Positions 48,330 through 59,564 of a DNA stretch of 64,000 nt are shown one piece after another; position 1 is the first letter of the stretch, and each line of letters starts with the position of its first letter. The translations under genes and the position numbers were made by a program. The stretch comes from Rhexocercosporidium sp. MPI-PUGE-AT-0058 (lineage: Eukaryota > Ascomycota > Leotiomycetes > Helotiales), in NCBI GenBank assembly GCA_020746875.1, contig JAGTJL010000002.1, positions 62,001 through 126,000 of the forward strand, read 5' to 3'. A model generated the notes under the pieces. The model saw nothing but the letters and a program-made list of their open reading frames with translations, was not told the origin of the DNA and searched no databases.

Positions 48330-51300
48330 AATATCTACTAAGTTAATAAAAGTAATAAATGCTTTAAATTTCTGCCGAGAAAGGTTTTTAATAAGTCCGT
48401 TAGCCGGCATATAACTTATAAGAAGATATTTTATTATAAAAGTGCTTTTCTGAAACTTTTAACGTAATTATATATTTTAAATATTAATATAGCGTAATTT
48501 AATAAAAATACGCTGATTTTCTCTAATAATCAACTGAATCGTTTATTAATTATTATAGAAAATTATTTAAGCTGCTCTTATATTAAAGCGTAATTCTTAA
48601 AAGAATCGCTGAAATATTATAAGTTCTTTACTGGTACGCTTAACTTTAAGAAGCTTTACTTATATTATAAACGTAATAATTATATTTTATAAAGTTGCTT
48701 TTTAAAGGATTAAATCTTTAAAAAGTATGAAAATATATTTATTAGAAGATCGCCTTATCTCGATATTATTTGTAAAAGAAGCATTTAATGCTATTATAAA
48801 GTAGGAGTCGCGCAGTTTATAGCTATAAGTGATCGCTAAGAAATAAGTGCCGAAAAGATAACGAATTATTTAGTTAATTGCAATTAAGTACTCTCGGGAA
48901 GGATTAATTAAAAAGTAAGAAAGTTTTAAAACAGTAAAAGCGACGTTTACGCGTAATATAATTGTAATATAAAGCACTAATCTAATTTTCTTTTAAAACT
49001 CCTTAATTTAAGCTAAAGTAATTTGTTTTTGATTCTTTAATAGCTCGACTTAAAGTAATAATATACTTAAGTAATTTCTATCTATTAATTTAAATCGAAG
49101 AACAACTTTTTAAATATAAGTGTCGTATATTAAAAAGATAGTCTTCGCTAATCGATCTCTAATAATACAAACGCCTAAGAACTATTTCGTTTGCTCTCCT
49201 CCGGTAAGCTCATATATTATATTCAAGCCGTCGATAATTAGTTTGGCGTCTTTGAAAGCCGAACTGTAATAAAGCACCTGAATATTATTAATATAGAATA
49301 TTATAAATACCGTACGTTATTCGTTTATAAATATATAAGGCTCTTTTTTATAAGCGATCAACCTTAAAGTTATTAAAGTATAAGTGAAGTCACCGTATTA
49401 TAGCGCCGGTAAGTCCCTGAGTCCGTAAAATACGCGATTAACCTTTATTATTATTCCGTCTTATTTAAAACCGTCTGGTAAATAGCAGCGTACGCGAGTA
49501 TTTGTCTTACTTCGTTTGGCGTTAATAAAAGCATTTACTATATTAAATTGAATTATTTCTAAATTAAATTAAGCTGCAATAGCTATAGCGGTTCTGAAGG
49601 AGCGAGCAGTTAAAATAATTATATAAGTTAATAAAATTAAAGTTTTAAGCTGTAAGTCTCTTCTTATAACGACTCGGGAGCGATAGCGGGTTAAATACCT
49701 TAACGAATCGACTTTAGCGTGAAATACTTATTTTAAAGGAATTAATTGCTCGATAGCAAAGGTATATTTAACGATTCTCTAGTAGTTGCGCGACTTAAAA
49801 TTAATTATCTTCTTAATAACGTCGGCTCGGAAGTGCTCTTTTAACGGGTGGTCTTTAAGGTCTTTCTACTTTAATAAGTCCTTAAGCATTTATGATTAAT
49901 GAATCCGTAAGAGCTTAATTAGTTATCGAATTTCGATATTTTTAAGTATAAACGCTGATATAATAACGTAAACTGCGTTCAGGTCCTTTCCGTCTTTTCG
50001 CATTAGTTTTTAATTAAGCCAGAAAGTCCTTAGAAAATCCTCCAAATGCTCGCGGTTACTTAACGGTTATAATAATTCTGTAATAAGCTCTTTAATAATA
50101 ATTATATAAATGCTTCGATTCGGTTTCGTTACTTTATTATTGATTCGAGTCTTTCGACTTTTATTAATTGCTCGGTTTTTTATTCTTTTCTTTTTAAAAA
50201 GTTTAAGTAAGCCGGAATTTAATTCAGTTAGAGCTAGAAGTAATAAGCGTAAACTTAATTCTTTATCTTTTTTTAATTCCGATAATTGCGGATGCTCTTT
50301 GTATTTAGTTGCTTAAGGCAGAGTTTCTAATTACTTAAAGCCGATACTTTCTTTAAATGCTCCTTAACGCTTAAGATCGCGCTCTCGGTTATATAGCTTT
50401 TTAAAGTAAATTATAACTTATAGTATCGATTTCCGCTTAAGGCTTATATTATTCTAGAAGTTTAATATATTACGTAAGACACTTCTCTTAATTGCGCTTT
50501 CAGACGTTAATTATCTTGAAATATCGGCTCGTTTTGAAACCTGATTAAGGTGCTCGTAAGTAAGAAGTCTAGTATTCTTTCTTAGCTGAATCATCCCCGA
50601 GTTTTTGCTAACGAGCGGCTGAATAGAATCGAGAGCTATTGAATCAGCTGGAAGTAACGTATTTACTTCTATTAATTTAGCTAAAGAAGGAGCAGATGGC
50701 TTCACCCCCGAGCTCACAGGCTCGTCGACTTCTATAGCGCTTATTGCTTCGCTTAGTTATTCTCTGTTCGGAGTGATAGACGGTGTTTTTGATTTTAATA
50801 TATTAAGTGCGCTCAGTCGGTTAATTATAATAAAACTAGCGTCTTAATCTTCTTTTTCTTCTTTTAGTATTTCCGTAAGATCTTTTAATATTAAGCGCGG
50901 CTGGCTGATCGCTTTTTTTATATTTAAAAAGCTTGAATAAAAGAAGGTTTTGTTAAAAGTAATATTCCGAGTTATTATTATATATTATAATTAAAGCATT
51001 TAAATCTTATAAATATTAAATAAGACGTATTTAATTAAATAATTAAGATGCGCTCGCGAGTTGATTTTAAAAGCTCTTTTTTGGCGGAGAGTTTCTCGGT
51101 CTTTAATTATAAGGTAGGCTTTATAATTATACGCATATAAGTTGCTTTAATCAGGCCGTAAATCGGTTATTAGCTTTAGCATAAGCTTGGGGTCGTAATA
51201 CCGAAAATATTACTTAAACTAAGCTTAGAATACTTCGTTAGGATTCTTGAAGCTTTTGCGAGCAAATAAACTTATATTATAAAGAATAATTGCCGTTATT

Positions 51301-54050
51301 ATTAATTCCGTTTAAAGCGCCTAAAATAAATTAACAAAAAGGCGCATCTTAATCGATTTATCGATTATTTCTTTGCCTGCGCGCTTAGCTCCTCTATTAA
51401 GTTAGTATATATATAAAAGGGTAGATTCAATATTAATATTATTCTCTTTATATTACTTTTTATATTTAGTTAATTTATTAATCCTTATAATTAAAGTATT
51501 ATTATCTTAGCGTATTTTGCAAACCGAGAGCCCGAATTAGCGTTTCGTTTATGCCTCAAATAATTTAAGAATATTTAAAACGACGATCAACTTTTTAGTT
51601 TTCAAAAGCTGCTCGTAGAATTTCCTATTATATTCGTTTTTAATTAATAAAAGCTAACTGTTTCTGTTAAATCTTATTAGAAAGTCGAATAAATCCTAAG
51701 AAATGCGGTAAAAAGGACGGGTAGCTGCTCTTTTTAATTAACAACGACTTATTACTTATTATGCAATAACTATCGTATAATACTCGTATTTTAACTAAGT
51801 TAAGCTTTAAATCTCGACGTTACGCGTATTTTTCATTAGGTTTTCTAAGGCTTTCTTTCTTAAGTAATCTGCGCGCAAATACTATAAGTAAGCTTTGTCG
51901 ACTCGTGGCTTTAAATATCGTCTGCTCGACTGAAAGCTTTGGCAGATACTCTTTTTTAATATTAAAAATATTAAAAAGTTATGATTTATGCGAGTTAAAA
52001 TGCGGCGAGCAATTAAAGAAACCGAAGAATAATTAAAAAGCTTATATTTAAAAAAAGCTAAGTTAAATTATCGCTATAATTGCTTCAAAACCAGATTATT
52101 TTCAGCTATTTTCGTACGTAAAATGCAATTTAAATTATTATATTAAACTCTTATTTACAAAAGATGAGCTTTTGAAATAATATTAATATTAAAGCTTTTA
52201 ATAATAGCGATGTTCGAGAGAGTTAAATCGCCTGTATTCGGTTTATTAAAGCCGTAGAGAGTACTTTTAAAAACTCGAGTACCGCGGCTTTTAATCATTA
52301 AGCTTAACGTTCCGGCCTTAATGCTATTATTCGCAATGGATTTGATAAAGCTTCTAAGGACGAGGAAAGCTTCTAAATTTACTAAATAAGTAGCAGCTCT
52401 GTTATCGAGTAAAGTGCTCTTTGCGAGCGGATAGCGATTTATATTTATAATAGCGTATATCCCCGTAATAGCGAGAGCTTCATCGAGAAATTCAGGGCTT
52501 ATAAGGCAAGCTTGAACGTTTCTAAGATATTTTACTTTTATTAAAGCAGCTAGCTTTAGAGCTACAAGAGCTACTAATGCCTGAGTAGAAAAGGAATTAC
52601 CGGAAGGCGGTCCGGAAGCCAGTTACGTTATTAATAATATATTCTTACTGAATTTAGTAATTTCTCGGCGGAAGTTAAGGAAGTCGCTCTTTAATCGAAG
52701 TCGAGTCTTTTTAATTTCCTTTATTAATAATAAGTTCCTGAGGTTACTCGCCGTCGAGCCGTCGTAATAATACCGAAGTCTGTAATAATTAATAGCTTTA
52801 TAATAATAAAAGCAATACTTGCACGGGCAGGTATTTGCTCGCGTATTTAGCGACTAGTTTCGTTAAACCGACAGGGTTACGAGAGCATCTAATCTTCTTT
52901 TAAAAGTAATATATAAGCTTACTATCTTTTATTATTTAAAAGCTATAAATGATTCCTTATTAAAAGTAAATAATTAATTAACATAATTAAATAAAAAGTA
53001 CTAGTTTACTATTCCGAGAGTATTATCTTTCAGTAATTCAGAGTGCCGTTCGCGCGCTTATTCCGGTGCGAGCTTCTCTTACACCGCTTTAATAAAGTCA
53101 AGTACTACTAGCGGTCTTTTGACGTCCGGTAAGTCGTATAAAAGAATATCTTGATAAGCCGCTTTTTATTTTTAAAGCTACTTTTTAAGATTAATTCGCT
53201 TTGCTTTAATAATAGCGAGCTTCTTTTTATAAATAAATTATACTAGCGTACAAGCACTTATTTCCGAAAAGGCGTAATCTCTCTTAAGGATCCGGAAGAG
53301 TAATTAAAGAATTCATAATTTTAATTAAGAGTCTTTGTTTATTATCTCGGTTAATTACTCTTTTTCCATACGAGCTTGCTTATTCTCGTATTCCTTAATT
53401 GCTTTTTAATAAATAAAAAGATTAACTATCTCCTGAATCCATTTATAAGCTGCCTTATAAGCTCGAGCCTTTTCCGTTTATTATACAAGCTTTCTTACGT
53501 GTTCTTTTATAAAAGTAATATATATTAAAGTTATATTCTTAATTATAGCTTTTGCCGGTAGTAATACGCTCGGCTTAAGGCTTTTCTTTATAAGATCGCG
53601 AGTATTTTCGTCTTACTTCGCCTGAGCCTAGAAGTTATATTTAATAGCTTTTTTATTTTATTATACTTTTAAATTATTTAATAATAAGAATTTCGGTTCG
53701 GCGTCGAGAAGGTTAAGAGCAATTAATAACGCAAGGTTTATTAAATTCTATATCTTATAAAAGATATAAAAGGATTTAAACGCCTAATACTAAAGAATTT
53801 AAGTGCGCTTATTATAATTAAGAGGAGTTCGATTATTTAAAGAAGAAGCTGAAGTTAAGTCTGTTATAGCGAAGGAGTTGCTCTTATGAGCTCCGAGTAT
53901 TCGATAAAGAAAGAAGGATTAGAGAGATATCGAGTCTAGTTGCTCGGCTTTTATACTCGTTTAAAGTAGAATAAAAGAATTAATAAAAAATAGCAGTATA
54001 AATTATATTTTGTAATAAGGTGGAAAACTCTATAACGTATAGCAGATGCT
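48330..54050 (-). pseudogene. CopF gag-pol remnant
   Basis: In coding order on the minus strand: Gag about 54050-52850, ending in a Cys/His-rich patch near 52825-52790 (C-P-C-K-Y-C-F-Y-Y-Y). The protease lies at about 52560-52180 with L-L-D-N-R-A-A-T-Y-L-V-N where copias read D-N/S-C-A-A-T-H. Integrase is about 52100-50750, and the Ser/Pro-rich linker 50717-50511 starts S-S-G-V-K-P. RT is about 50250-49100 with R-S-F-R-T-A-I-A-I-A-A and F-Y-I-N-N at about 49300 in place of Y-V-D-D. RNase H runs about 49090-48330 with N-A-S-F-T-N-N-I-E. Both RT Asp are changed to Asn. Open plus-strand frames at 47627-47902 and 50110-50316 are shadows. Confidence 0.85.
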
Positions 54051-54146
54051 TTTTACTTATAAACTTATTTTATAAGCTTTATTTAAATTAACAGCGTATA
54101 AAAGGAAGAATATTAATTTAATAGCTTCGTTAATAGGGCTTATAAT

Positions 54147-54331
54147 TATAATATAGAAGTGGATTAAAGCATTATAAGTAGTTATAATTAAATTAAAGTA
54201 ATTCTTTTTTTATTTTAAAAGCTCTAAGAATTAGGAAAAGACAATTATTCTCCTGAAGGCGGTCTATAGTAGCAGAACCTAATTAGGTCACGTGCAGTAC
54301 TAAGAGAGCAGCTGCCCGTGCTTATACGATA
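54147..54331 (-). repeat. CopF 5' LTR (185 bp)
   Basis: It starts TATAATATAGAAG, the RIPped equivalent of the partner start. The second half is undamaged and keeps CACGTG at 54289-54294. TAGTC follows. Confidence 0.94.
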
Positions 54332-54336
54332 TAGTC

Positions 54337-57300
54337 CTTATATAAAAAGGCTATAGCCTCTTTAAGGCTTTTAGGCTCGTAAATTTAAAGGCTTTTAATC
54401 CGTTTAATAACGACTTTATTATCCTTTAGCTCTTTAGGCAGCTTTATTAGCCTTTAATCGAAGTCTTTGTCGATTTTAAAGCTTATTAAAGCCATAGAAG
54501 CTAGTCTCTTAACGTCTTTATAAACAGAGAAAGCTTCTTTTTCCTCTTCGATTAACCAGTTATTTAATTAGTAAATAGCCGTCTTAAAGCTTAAGTGTAT
54601 TACCGGCTGATTTTCCGAAGAGTTAAAGTCTTTGGCGCTAGTACTAACGTTTCTAGTTACGACGTTAAGCTCCTAGCTCGAATAATCCTTTCTAGGCCTC
54701 TTAATAGGCGCTTTAAGCATTTCCGGGCTAGTTATATTAAGCCTTTTATTAGCCTTTAGCGTTTAAAGGAGCTCTTATATAAATAAGTCGAATTCGTCTT
54801 CAAAGTCCGTTTTCTCGCCCTTTAATTGGTCGATAGGCGACTTTTCGCTTATATTGCCTTTATTAGGCATTTCGTCGTTAATATTACTTATTGGCTTAAT
54901 AATATCGTCGCTAATGCCTTTAAACTCTTTAAGTGTTTCGATTATATAGTCGAATTCAGTCTCTTCCGTTATATTATCCTTAAGGATTAAATCCTCTTTA
55001 ATTAAGACGTTTTTAAAGCTTATAACGGCTCTTTTACTCGGTAAATAAACTAAGTAATTATTAAAAGACTCAAAACCGATAAGAATACCCCTGTCGGATT
55101 TATCGGCTAGCTTATGAGCTCTTTTATTCTCAAGTATAAGGTTAAAAAGCTTAATATGCGAATATAATCGATTGTCGGTAATTTACCGCATAAAGCTTCA
55201 AAAGGCGTCTTCTTTATGACGGAGTTATATAATTAATTCTTAATATAAGTTATTCCTTATAATAAGTAAGGCCATAAAAACAAGGGTATTCTCTTAGCCT
55301 TATAGACGCTAATTAGCCGCTTAATAAGGTATTTATTTAACTTTTCAGCTATTTCGTTTTAAAAAAGGGAATAAGGGCTAGTATATTCACATATATACCT
55401 TTATTATTTATAATAATGCGTTCATTTATTAAACTTAAATTCCTCGGCGTTATTAAGCTTAAAAGCTTTAATATTTACTATAAATTTAATTTCCTTTTAA
55501 TTAAACTACTTATTTATTATATTATAAAAGTCAATAAATACGTTATAAGCGTCGGCTTTGAGTTTTAAGGCGTATAGCTAAATAACTTTTAATCTTTTAT
55601 ATATAATAATGAGGAAATAGCGCTCTTCTTTAAGTCTTTTAACTTTAAAAGGCCCCGCGATATTAATATTAAATATAATCAAAAGTAACGCGTCTAACAT
55701 AGGCTTTTTATTACCAATTACGTGCATTTTGCCGCTATTATAAGCGTCACAGTCGGCTAACCTGTCTTTTTATTAAATTTTCTTTAATTTATGGCTTTTT
55801 TCAATCGTTTTAAGAATCGACTTTTTATTTATATATACTAGCCTTTTATAATAAAGGTTTAGCGGCGAATTTAAGTCTACTTAATATATTATAGGTTCGA
55901 GAGCGTCAATATCGACTTCCGCTTGAACGTAATAGGCGTTATAGTCTTATTTAGCCTATAATTAGCCTTTTTTATACTTTAATAAAGCACCGTTCTCGGT
56001 AAAATTAATTAACCAGCCTTTTTTAGTTATTTCCCTTAAGCTTAAAAGGGTCGTTTTTAACCTTAAAATATAATTTACCTATTAAATAACTACTTTTATA
56101 CCGTTATTACCTTTAATAAGAATATCTCTCGTGCCTAATATCGGTAATACGTCGCCGTTAGCAATTGTGACCGATTTGCGAAGGGTAAGCTTATAGTTAA
56201 GTAACCATCCCTTATTAGGCGTATAATACTCGCTAGAACCAGAGTCTAAAACTAGTCTATAATTATAAACGGTTCTAAAAGCTTAATTTGTAATATCTCC
56301 CTTTAATTAGTCAGAATCGGACTCGCTTAATTCCTTTATATAAGTATTTACAAAAGTACTTATAAATAGGAAAGGTTTAAGTTATACTTTAGGCTTCACA
56401 TTTAACCTACCTTTTAATAAAGGTAAGTGGTTTGTGTATGCCTTTATAGGCTTTCTAGCCGTCACGTGGTTATTTAGCGGCGTAATAATCTTAAATACGG
56501 CCATAATAGCCTTTATAAACTTTATTTTTGATTCGCCTTTTGATTTCTTAGCCTTTTTAAGCTTATTATTAGGCCTTTTATTCGGGTTTTCCGAATTATT
56601 AAGCCTCAGCTTAAGGTATAAGACCCAGCACGTAGACGTTATATGTCCCGTGACTTTACACTTATTGCAGTGCTTTTTATTACCGCCTTTACCGCCTTTA
56701 AACGCTTTATTAGCGTTAAGGTCGGCGTTAGCGCCTATGCGAGCTTCTTCCGAAATTAAGTCGTTAATTAAATCGTTAATATTAATATTCTTAAGATTAC
56801 CTAACATTTTCTCGTATTTATAAGACGAAAAGGCGTCAAAAGAGCTCGGTAAGCCTTTTAATATTAGGCTAGTAATTACGGGCTTAAGAATCTCGCAGTT
56901 TAGCTACTTTAAGTATATGGCGCTCGATTAGATTACGCTAATATATTCGTTTATGTTTTTATAAAAGTTATAATTAAAATCGACAATTTAATTTATATAA
57001 CGGCCGACTAACTTAAGCGTTAATTAACCGAAAGTAAATTAAATAGCGTTTTATAGCTTTTTAACCGTATTTTTATCTTTAAATCGCTCTTAATTCTCTA
57101 GCGATATAATCGACTTTAGCGCCCTTAGCGCTTTTTAATTTTACGTCTTAAAGTAGTCTAGCTTTTCGTAGTATTTTACGGCTAGTTCATAAGAATAAGG
57201 GGCTAATACGGCTTTACCTCCTTCGGTACTCTTAGCGTAATATAAGGATTAGTCCGGAGGTAAAGCTTTACCGGAAATATAAAGCATATAGCCGTTAATT

Positions 57301-57386
57301 TCCAGGAATAAACTAACGAAATTTATCCACTTAATATAATTAAACTTCTCTATTAGCTTCTCTCCTTTAAAGGCAATAGCGGCCAT
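54337..57386 (-). pseudogene. CopD gag-protease-integrase-RT (5' part of polyprotein)
   Basis: The minus-strand ATG at 57386 opens M-A-A-I-A-F-K-G-E-K and a Gag with K-W-I-N-F-V-S-L-F. A canonical CCHC knuckle within 56382-56807 reads C-N-K-C-K-V-T-G-H-I-T-S-T-C, all four ligands intact. The protease at about 56260 reads L-V-L-D-S-G-S-S-E-Y-Y-T, with the catalytic D-S-G intact. Integrase runs about 56000-55050, including the C-terminal block T-P-F-E-A-L-C-G-K-L-P and L-V-Y-L-P-S-K-R-A-V-I. RT begins about 54700. The frame is cut by CopF at 54332 and continues below 46397. Stops such as P-P-D-stop-S fit Trp RIP. This is the best-preserved retroelement protein in the window. Confidence 0.9.
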
Positions 57387-58211
57387 TTTTAAGCTTATCT
57401 TAAATGAGTTTAACTTTAATTCCTTTAAGCAATTATTACTTATAGTAATTTATTAAACTATTCTAGTCTTAGACTTTATTTAAGTCTTTATAACCTCACA
57501 ATAAGGCTACCCTCCTTAATTTAATATGCCTTAAATCGATATAAAATCGATATTTAAGATAAAAAGTCTTGCCAAGGACTTATATATTACCTTACCGAGG
57601 GTTTCGCTTAATTAATATTATAATAAGGTTCCCAGCGGTCTGCTTAGGCTCTTATTATAACGCTAGCGCCACTATTAGCTTGGTTTTTCTCATAGGAATT
57701 AATAAGCTTAACTAATTATAACCTTCTTTAAGGATGGCTTTTTATATAATTAAAAAAGCCTAAAAACTATTATAATTTATATTAAATTAATAACGATTTA
57801 GACAGCCACTCCTTAATATAAGCCACGCTAATACGCTACTTATAGCCACTACTAACGCCGTAAAAGGTATAAGCTCTTAAGAATAAGAAATTTATTATAA
57901 GACCTAAAACCGCAATTTAAATGATTATACACGCTTATAACGTTTAAAGACCGCTAAGTTATAATTTCCCTAAGGTTTAATCTTAGAGTCAAAGGCCTTA
58001 AGTCCGTAATACGTCCTAATCGAGTTAGTAAAGGCTTAAAGGGGTCTAGCTTACTTCAAGAAAAGCTAGTATAGCTTTATCGACAAGCGTTTAAACGAAA
58101 GCAGCCGAAGCGGTATTAGCCGAAAAAGCTTAACTTAGTCGTCTCGATCGGGAGGTGTGTGTCGGTAATTAATATTATTAATTGCCTTAGCGAATTGCCG
58201 AATTACTACTA

Positions 58212-58523
58212 TATAAGAATAAGCGAGTCAATCAAAAATAAAAAAACGCAGTAAATAAGGACACGTAATTAAAGAGAAAGAATTGCTTTATTTATTTACT
58301 TAAAGAGCTAAAAAAGCTCTTTAATAGTTATATATAAAATAATAGCTTTTTTAGAAGCTTTTACGATTACGTAATTAATTACGTGGCTTATATAAGCTAC
58401 GTAATTAAATATAAGCGTAATTTCCCGGAATACGAAAATAATTTCCGAGCTGCGTAAACAGTGGAAACCCCTTCGGCTATTCTAGGGTAGAATCGGCACG
58501 AGTTACCGAAGTGAAATCCAACA
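58212..58523 (-). repeat. CopD 5' LTR (312 bp)
   Basis: It starts TATAAGAATAAGCG, a RIPped form of the partner, and ends TCCAACA; AATCG follows. The first half carries many CA to TA and TG to TA changes, while the last about 80 bp are almost undamaged. Confidence 0.94.
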
Positions 58524-58690
58524 AATCGCAATATAATTATTAAAGAATACAACAAAGCTTATGACGTCCTTTTATTCCGTTTTAATAGTTAAGTGTCGTA
58601 CAGATATGGAGCAGGCTTTTAGTAGTTCAAGAGCTCTACGATTAACGTAAAGAGTAAAGGTTTAAAAAAATATATTAAAGTAAGCGTTAC
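58524..58690 (-). pseudogene. Upstream continuation of the ORF split by CopD
   Basis: Removing CopD and one AATCG joins this segment to 44403 without breaking the frame: the minus strand reads R-A-L-E-L-L-K-A-C-S-I-S-V-R-H, then V-V-F-F-N-N-Y-I-A-I leading into M-D-K-Y-N. One TAA interrupts it. The continuity is good evidence that CopD inserted in a gene or transposase, which I cannot name. Confidence 0.4.
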
Positions 58691-59460
58691 CTTTTATAAG
58701 AAAGGATTATAACTCGAGTATATATATACGTGAGTACTTACGAAAGCATATATATAACTAATAGACTGCACTAGGGCGCGATACACCCTTATAATAAGGC
58801 TCCGTCATATAAACAAGCCTTATTATTTAAAGGCGTATAAGTAGTCGAGAGATATAATATAAGCTCCTCGAGTATATATATTAATTCTTAATAAAAGTAT
58901 AGCGCCGAGTAATAAATTAATACTCTTAAGATATTATAATAAATAAAAATATTTATACACGCTTTAAAAATATAATATACAAGGACTTTATACATTGATA
59001 TAAACAGTCTACTAAGCAATTAATATTAATAATAAATAAGAATATAAATGCGTATTTAAATTATATATAATTAAATAAATAAAATCTAAAAATATAATTA
59101 AACTATAATAATTAAATAAATAAGATCTTGATTATTGTATTTAATATATGTAGATCGCAGGTTTTAAAAGTAAGGCTAAAATAAGGTTTAGTCTATAATT
59201 AAAATCTCGTGCCGTCTCGTTTAATCATTAAGTTATTAAGCTATAATTAATAAATTTAGTCCTTCTAAAGTAATTACTATATACAACAAGAAGCCGTAAC
59301 GGTATATGCCAGCCTCTTATTAACTTATATAATACGCCGCCTCCCGGGTTAATAAGTTTATTATTAATTTAAGCGTCCCGTACCGCAATAACGTAATTAT
59401 AATTACCTTTAAGAATATATATATATTGACCTTTATATTATTATAATTAACCTTTACTTA
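58691..59460. other. Non-coding stretch, nothing identified
   Basis: The DNA is AT-rich. The string CTCGAGTATATATA occurs twice (about 58693 and 58858), and a 9-bp inverted repeat CTTATTAAC/GTTAATAAG brackets a CCTCCCGGG core near 59317-59357. The 3' LTR of CopG should lie in or near this stretch, but without its partner LTR in the window its limits cannot be set. Confidence 0.4.
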
Positions 59461-59564
59461 ATATTAACGTATTTTATATTCGCGTGCCTACCTACCTACT
59501 TATTTTTTTCTTTTGTCTTCTAATCTTTTATCTCTTTTAATAAATTCTCCTCGATCACTAGCCA

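Larger units (their letters stand above)
46398..54331 (-). mobile_element. CopF: Ty1/copia retrotransposon, complete, 7934 bp
   Basis: Two 185-bp LTRs and a perfect target duplication TAGTC (46393-46397, 54332-54336) bound it. The minus strand encodes gag, protease, integrase, RT and RNase H. A plus-strand ORF lies between RNase H and the 3' LTR. It sits inside the CopD RT. RIP is uneven: 46398 to about 47900 is mild, the rest heavier. Confidence 0.95.
44409..58523 (-). mobile_element. CopD: Ty1/copia retrotransposon, complete ends, interrupted by CopF
   Basis: Two 312-bp LTRs (44409-44720, 58212-58523) and a perfect 5-bp target duplication AATCG (44404-44408, 58524-58528) define it. Gag-pol runs on the minus strand from an ATG at 57386 to about 44895. 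Removing CopF and its TAGTC duplication leaves 6176 bp. Only about 175 bp lie between the end of pol and the 3' LTR, so there is no room for an antisense ORF as in the other copias. The 57387-58211 leader shows nothing recognisable. Many motifs are intact, so RIP is moderate. Confidence 0.95.

Noticed and set aside
56434..56823. Plus-strand open frame with membrane-like segments
   Set aside because: It mirrors the CopD Gag knuckle frame on the minus strand, which has clear motifs.
59374..59382. GypB LTR fragment (GCGTCCCGT match)
   Set aside because: Only nine bases match, and neighbouring sequence does not align with the LTR.
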